Assembly: GCA_900547435.1 (NCBI GenBank)
Contig: URGO01000124.1
Span: 1-9,388, forward strand
DNA from: an uncultured Parabacteroides sp.
GTDB lineage: Bacteria; Bacteroidota; Bacteroidia; Bacteroidales; Tannerellaceae
Direction of reading: 5' to 3'
DNA: 9,388 nucleotides
The notes beneath the pieces were generated by a model that was given only the letters and a program-made list of their open reading frames with translations, did no database searches and was not told the origin of the DNA. A program made the position numbers and the translations under genes. Shown piece after piece: positions 6,063 to 9,388 of the stretch. The number at the start of each line of letters is the position of its first letter. The stretch's first letter is position 1.

Positions 6063-6473
6063 TCAATAAGGTAACGAAGCCAACGCTTCCGAAATCCTAT
6101 CCACTGCTTCCTGCAAAGGTTTGGATACCATTGGCTTGATAATAGGATTCAACTCAGCACGAGCCGTCAAACGCATTCGAGTATCCATTTCGCCGACCTG
6201 CTTTAATTGAATCCATAGAAATAAAGGAAGAGGTGAATTGATAGTCTCAAACTTTACGGTCTTATTCGGCTCCCGATTTACAATTCTGAAAGTTATCTTA
6301 CCTACAGGCGAAACCGAAAAACTACACGAATCGCTATCAAACTCGAGGTCCTTTATCTGATCTTGAGGAATGCGGTCTTTGATACGTTCCAAATTGGAAA
6401 GATCGGACAGCATAGCAAAGATACGTTCATCATTTTGCGGGATCATTTTGACCTCGCTTACAAAATCTGCCAT
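6063..6473 (-). CDS. SRPBCC (START-like) domain protein
   Basis: 136 residues, no signal peptide and no membrane segment, so cytoplasmic. The layout fits a small single-domain START-like/polyketide-cyclase-type fold: a first strand (FVSEVKMI), a helix with the usual 'I-F-A-M-L-S-D-L-S-N-L-E-R' segment (18-30), a run of beta strands (CSFSVSPVGKITFRIV, TVKFETINS, LFLWIQLKQVG, TRMRLTARAEL), and a long C-terminal amphipathic helix at about 110-133. Such domains bind hydrophobic ligands in a cavity, but nothing here points to a ligand. It follows pyrE by 18 nt, with AAGAGAATAG just before the ATG, so it is in the same operon and ends at the hairpin downstream. Whether it has any link to pyrimidine synthesis is unknown. 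Confidence 0.8.
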   Translation of the reverse strand: MADFVSEVKMIPQNDERIFAMLSDLSNLERIKDRIPQDQIKDLEFDSDSCSFSVSPVGKITFRIVNREPNKTVKFETINSPLPLFLWIQLKQVGEMDTRMRLTARAELNPIIKPMVSKPLQEAVDRISEALASLPY

Positions 6474-6491
6474 CTATTCTCTTGTTTGCGA

Positions 6492-7130
6492 TTATTTATT
6501 GGGATTCCATGCCGACGGATCTTTTCTCCATTCCTGAAGAATCGCGATTTCCGATTCATCAATGTAATCCGTCCGTACGGCTTCTTCCAAAACAGCGTCA
6601 TAATTGCTCAATGTGTTCAATGTCACCTTAGCCTCTTTGAAAGCCTCTACGGCAACAGGGAATCCATAAGTAAAGATAGCAACCATACCTATAACGTCAC
6701 AACCGAAATTACGCACCGCCTGTACAGCCTTTAAACTGCTTCCTCCGGTAGACACCAAATCTTCGATAATCACAACTTTTGAACCTGGCTTTAATTCTCC
6801 TTCAATCAGGTTTTCCAATCCGTGATCCTTAGGAGTAGAACGAATATAAACAAACGGCAAGCCTAACAAATCAGCCACTAAGGCTCCTTGAGCAATAGCT
6901 CCTGTAGCCACACCCGCAATAGCATCAGCGTTTTCATACTTCTCGCTTACCATGCGTGCCAATTCCAACTTGATAAACGTACGTACCGCCGGATAAGAAA
7001 GAGTCTTACGGTTGTCATTGTAAATAGGAGATTTCCAACCCGAAGCCCAAGTAAAGGGATTCGCCGGCTGTAGCTTTACAGCCTTAATCTTTAATAACTT
7101 CTCTGCTACTAATCTTTCCAATGTTTTCAT
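6492..7130 (-). CDS. pyrE: Orotate phosphoribosyltransferase
   Basis: 212 residues, the normal length. The enzyme joins orotate to PRPP to make OMP in pyrimidine synthesis. The PRPP-binding motif VVIIEDLVSTGGS is at 119-131. The mobile catalytic loop R-S-T-P-K-D-H-G (97-104) gives Arg97, Lys101 and His103. The orotate-side segment ASGWKSPIYNDNR is at 29-41, and the GVATGAIAQGALVAD strand-helix at 73-87. Upstream, AGAGGA ends 4 nt before the ATG as a ribosome-binding site. A TATTTTTG box at 7161-7168 could drive it separately from comF, whose stop lies 109 nt upstream with no convincing terminator between. The SRPBCC gene follows in the same operon. Confidence 0.96.
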   Translation of the reverse strand: MKTLERLVAEKLLKIKAVKLQPANPFTWASGWKSPIYNDNRKTLSYPAVRTFIKLELARMVSEKYENADAIAGVATGAIAQGALVADLLGLPFVYIRSTPKDHGLENLIEGELKPGSKVVIIEDLVSTGGSSLKAVQAVRNFGCDVIGMVAIFTYGFPVAVEAFKEAKVTLNTLSNYDAVLEEAVRTDYIDESEIAILQEWRKDPSAWNPNK

Positions 7131-7160
7131 ACAATCCTCTATCTATTTTATTTGGTTTTG

Positions 7161-7168
7161 CAAAAATA
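7161..7168 (-). promoter_or_regulatory. Possible -7 box of the pyrE promoter
   Basis: Minus-strand TATTTTTG fits TAnnTTTG and would give a leader of about 25 nt to pyrE. The nearest TTTG upstream is only 14 nt away, so the -33 element is not convincing. With no strong terminator after comF, pyrE may also be reached by read-through. Confidence 0.4.
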
Positions 7169-7239
7169 AGGAAACTCACGGACAAATTGGGCCATATTTA
7201 TCTTTAATTTTCAAGACCTGCTTAAAAACATATTTTTCA

Positions 7240-7938
7240 TCAAACTTTGGCTAATGTGAACGCCGACAGATAAATTCCCGAAACTTCACCTAACACACTA
7301 GCACAAGAGTTAAGGGTAGCCCCCGTGGTCAATACATCATCGACCAATAACACTCGTTTGTTTTCCAAACCAGAAGCATCATGCAACTCAAACACAGACT
7401 CCATATTGCCCCAACGCTCATAAACAGCCCGGCGGGTCTGCGTTTGCGTCTTTACCCGACGAACGACCGATGTGGTATTTATGGGAATTGACAAGACAGA
7501 ACTGATTCCTTTGGCTATCCATTCGGACTGATTATAGCCACGTTCCCGTAATCTACTTTTATGTAATGGTATAGGCAACAATACATCTGTATCACACAAA
7601 CTGCTTTTCTGATCTCGCAAATGAATAAACGCCCACCTTCCTAACCAATAAGCCAATTCCTTATTATCGTAATATTTCAGTTCATGGATAAGTTCCTGGA
7701 CAAGCCCGCCTTTCTCATAACGGAAAAAACTTCCTGCTTCACGAATCTCGGATTTTCCAATAAAAAGAGATGCTGCTTGCCTTGGATCTTCTTCGTCTAT
7801 ATAATGTAAGCGGCACAAACAATGCATACATAACTGTTCCTCCCCCTTTACCAAAGGAGCTCCACATAGATGGCAAACATTGGGAAAGAATAAAGACAAA
7901 ATGTCATTCCATATCGTCTGAATACCAATCTTCATCAT
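7240..7938 (-). CDS. comF: ComF family phosphoribosyltransferase-fold protein
   Basis: 232 residues, typical length. An N-terminal zinc-ribbon-like module has CxxC pairs at Cys22/Cys25 and Cys37/Cys40. The C-terminal half is a type I PRTase fold: LLPIPLHKSRLRERGYNQSE (120-139), a family hallmark, then the PRPP loop VLLVDDVLTTGAT (196-208). In naturally competent bacteria ComF proteins act in DNA uptake, after import of single-stranded DNA; many non-competent species keep a homologue whose role is not settled. The reading frame overlaps the end of recX by 35 nt. Two adjacent ATG codons start it (7936-7938 and 7933-7935). TTAGGAA lies directly before the first, so the second has the better ribosome-binding distance. 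No other competence gene is in the window. Confidence 0.9.
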   Translation of the reverse strand: MMKIGIQTIWNDILSLFFPNVCHLCGAPLVKGEEQLCMHCLCRLHYIDEEDPRQAASLFIGKSEIREAGSFFRYEKGGLVQELIHELKYYDNKELAYWLGRWAFIHLRDQKSSLCDTDVLLPIPLHKSRLRERGYNQSEWIAKGISSVLSIPINTTSVVRRVKTQTQTRRAVYERWGNMESVFELHDASGLENKRVLLVDDVLTTGATLNSCASVLGEVSGIYLSAFTLAKV

Positions 7939-8401
7939 TTCCTAACAATTTAAGGCAACATGTAATCTCAGCTGGAGCAAATCCTCTTCCTGCTGCAAAA
8001 CGGAACAATTTCACATAACGTTCACGTTTGTCTTTCGCTTTCAAGCCTTTTTGTTTTCCTTTCAAAATAGAAGTCAGTTGATTGATATACTCATCTTCGT
8101 CTATAGATGCAAGTGCTTCATCGATATAAGCAGAAGAGATAGCTTTTTTCTTCAACTCATAAGCAATCTTTATACGCCCCCATTGATTAAAACGAATTTT
8201 ATCATTGACAAAAGCAAAAGCATATCGCCGATCATCCACAAATTTTTCCTGTTGTAAACGATGCAATATCTGCTGATTGTCTTCTTGCGATAAATCAGCT
8301 TTTTGCAATTTCTTCTCAACGTCTTGCACACAACGTTCAGCTGAAGAGCAATAGGCAGCCAACTTATATAACACTTCTTCTTTAGTCATCATTTCTTTCA
8401 T
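7904..8401 (-). CDS. recX: RecX family regulatory protein
   Basis: 165 residues from the first ATG, almost wholly helical, with tandem three-helix modules as in RecX. The best conserved part is EKFVDDRRYAFAFVNDK (52-68) followed by WGRIKIAYELKKKAIS (74-89), matching the family's 'DD-R-Y-A..F-V' and 'G..K-I..E-L..K-G-I' core. RecX binds RecA and its filaments and usually limits recombination. recA is not nearby, as is common outside Proteobacteria. It overlaps prmC by 20 nt from the first ATG. ATGs at 8390-8392 and 8387-8389 also fit; GAAAGAA lies just in front of them and none lies before the first, so I favour a start there, with overlap of 11 or 8 nt. Its 3' end overlaps comF. Confidence 0.9.
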   Translation of the reverse strand: MKEMMTKEEVLYKLAAYCSSAERCVQDVEKKLQKADLSQEDNQQILHRLQQEKFVDDRRYAFAFVNDKIRFNQWGRIKIAYELKKKAISSAYIDEALASIDEDEYINQLTSILKGKQKGLKAKDKRERYVKLFRFAAGRGFAPAEITCCLKLLGNDEDWYSDDME

Positions 8402-9236
8402 AGCGCGCTTTTATGATTCGATCCTTACCAAAAGAATCTTGAATCAACTCTATATGTTTATAGTTCTCTCGTTCTAATAATCGTTGTACTTCTACCCCAT
8501 ATCGCTCGTTAATCTCAAAATATAATTGCCCTTCTTTGCGAAAATGAAATTTACTTAACTGAGCGATTCTCCGATAAAAGCACAACGGATCATCATCAGA
8601 TACAAATAAAGCCAAATGAGGTTCATAATCCAACACATTCCGCTCCATCGTTTTTTTTTCTAACTCGGCAATATAAGGGGGATTACTCACTATACAATCA
8701 TAAAAAGATAACTCGTCAGAAACAGAATCACTCATAACATCTTGATTAATAAAATGAACACAAACATGATTCCTCACAGCATTACTTTGAGCAACCTGCA
8801 ACGCTTTGTCTGAAATATCCAATGCTGACACCCTCGCCTCAGGCAACATCTTAGCTAAACTAACCGCTATACAACCACTACCTGTGCCAATATCCAAAAT
8901 CTGAACCTTTTGATTTTCATAGTCAGAAACTATTCGCATCACCAATTCTGCTGTCTCCGGACGAGGAATCAACACATCGGGAGTCAAATAAAAAGAGCAA
9001 CCACAAAAAGATATATACTCCATTATATATTGTATCGGTTCATATCGAGCCAACCGATCTGTTATGTGATAAATCTTCTTTCTGCTCTTTTCCGACAATA
9101 CATCATCAGCCAATAACAGACGATACGATGGAATCCCACAAACGGCCTCCATCATCCAACGAATAAGTTCTCTAAGCTCACCCGCAGAATAAAGCCCATC
9201 CAATTGTTTATGAATATAAGCTAAAGCTGTTCGCAT
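8382..9236 (-). CDS. prmC: Release factor glutamine methyltransferase
   Basis: 284 residues, normal length. It methylates the glutamine of the GGQ motif in peptide-chain release factors, using S-adenosylmethionine. The N-terminal helical domain (about 1-75) leads to VLIPRPETAELV at 88-99, a typical PrmC element. The class I methyltransferase core follows: SAM loop ILDIGTGSGCIAVSLA (113-128), acidic strand end VSALDISDKA (136-145), and the catalytic NPPY at 185-188 in CIVSNPPYIAELE, followed by YEPHLALF (204-211). The C-terminal DSFGKDRIIKARY (267-279) is the closing strand pair. It is the first gene of a tight prmC-recX-comF operon with a good promoter 17 nt before its ATG. An rRNA operon appears to end just upstream. 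Confidence 0.96.
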   Translation of the reverse strand: MRTALAYIHKQLDGLYSAGELRELIRWMMEAVCGIPSYRLLLADDVLSEKSRKKIYHITDRLARYEPIQYIMEYISFCGCSFYLTPDVLIPRPETAELVMRIVSDYENQKVQILDIGTGSGCIAVSLAKMLPEARVSALDISDKALQVAQSNAVRNHVCVHFINQDVMSDSVSDELSFYDCIVSNPPYIAELEKKTMERNVLDYEPHLALFVSDDDPLCFYRRIAQLSKFHFRKEGQLYFEINERYGVEVQRLLERENYKHIELIQDSFGKDRIIKARYERNDD

Positions 9237-9252
9237 ATTATAAAATTGAACT

Positions 9253-9284
9253 CAAAGATACGAAACAAGAACTAACTCTCCAAA
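9253..9284 (-). promoter_or_regulatory. Promoter of the prmC-recX-comF operon
   Basis: Minus-strand TTTG (9281-9284), a 20-nt spacer and TATCTTTG (9253-9260) match the Bacteroides -33/-7 pattern exactly. The -7 box ends 16 nt before the prmC ATG, leaving a leader of roughly 10 nt. Confidence 0.75.
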
Positions 9285-9291
9285 TAATCAC

Positions 9292-9324
9292 CAAATATAA
9301 AGTCAGCATCCCTAAAATCACAAA
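9292..9324 (-). promoter_or_regulatory. Possible second, upstream promoter for prmC
   Basis: Minus-strand TTTG (9321-9324), a 21-nt spacer and TATATTTG (9292-9299) also fit the consensus. The -33 element overlaps the last two bases of the terminator hairpin stem, so it may be a chance match in the U-rich terminator tail. Confidence 0.35.
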
Positions 9325-9356
9325 GGGTCCGGTTCTTTTGTTTGAACCGGACCCTT
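9323..9356 (-). terminator. Strong hairpin terminator, probably of an rRNA operon
   Basis: Arms 9323-9335 and 9344-9356 form a perfect 13-bp stem, rich in G-C (GGGTCCGG), with an 8-nt loop. In the minus direction it is followed by TGTGATTTTAGGG, only partly U-rich; in the plus direction by CTGCTTTTC. I assign it to the minus strand because the likely 5S rRNA end lies 20 nt upstream on that strand and prmC's promoter directly follows. It could also stop a plus-strand transcript. Confidence 0.75.
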
Positions 9357-9375
9357 CTGCTTTTCTATCAAAAAA

Positions 9376-9388
9376 CGGCGGCTACCTA
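9376..9388 (-). rRNA. rrf: Probable 3' end of a 5S rRNA (rest outside the window)
   Basis: The minus strand at the edge reads TAGGTAGCCGCCG and then six T. I recall this as the end of Bacteroidales 5S rRNA, where the bases before it read GGGAGAG and GGTAGCCGCC closes helix I against a GGTGGTTA-like 5' end. Only 13 bases are visible, so this is recognition from a short match plus context (T-run, then a strong terminator). The exact mature end is uncertain by a few bases. Confidence 0.6.

Overview
The window reads as a chromosomal segment from a member of the Bacteroidales, most likely Bacteroides or Parabacteroides. Evidence: several promoters match the Bacteroides-type pattern (TTTG or TTG about 19-21 nt upstream of TAnnTTTG); there are 6-bladed beta-propeller lipoproteins, a DUF4833 protein and a small outer-membrane beta-barrel protein; and argininosuccinate lyase begins MAQKLWEKN, as I remember it from this order. 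I cannot assign a species from sequence alone. Apart from the first gene, everything is on the minus strand.

Left part (1-3677): a small outer-membrane beta-barrel gene on the plus strand lacks only its extreme 5' end. It converges on a secreted DUF4833 gene through a shared hairpin terminator. Two tandem 6-bladed beta-propeller lipoprotein genes follow, 5 nt apart, with a good promoter before the first of the pair. This is envelope accessory content.

Middle (3678-6062): the 329-nt gap at 3678-4006 holds tRNA-Gly(GCC) with its own consensus promoter, a 12-bp inverted repeat around its leader and an intrinsic terminator. The rest of that gap is AT-rich, with a run of eight C at 3718-3725, and I see no gene in it. 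Then comes argH, whose stop codon overlaps (ATGA) the start of a small lipoprotein with a Rieske-like but altered metal-site pattern (C-P-Y and C-P-K-C). The 254-nt gap upstream of argH (5809-6062) carries three period-21 hairpin units and the terminator of the next operon.

Right part (6063-9388): a housekeeping cluster transcribed leftwards. prmC, recX and comF overlap one another; pyrE and an SRPBCC-fold gene follow after a 109-nt gap that has its own possible -7 box. The operon ends at a 16-bp hairpin. Upstream of prmC lie one strong and one possible second promoter, a 13-bp terminator hairpin and, at the very right edge, what looks like the last bases of a 5S rRNA. The prmC cluster therefore seems to sit just downstream of a ribosomal RNA operon.

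Most of the window is ordinary. The parts most worth a second look are the altered Rieske-like lipoprotein coupled to argH, the triple hairpin array upstream of argH, and the inverted repeat that overlaps the tRNA-Gly promoter. I do not see a clear new defence or mobile system.
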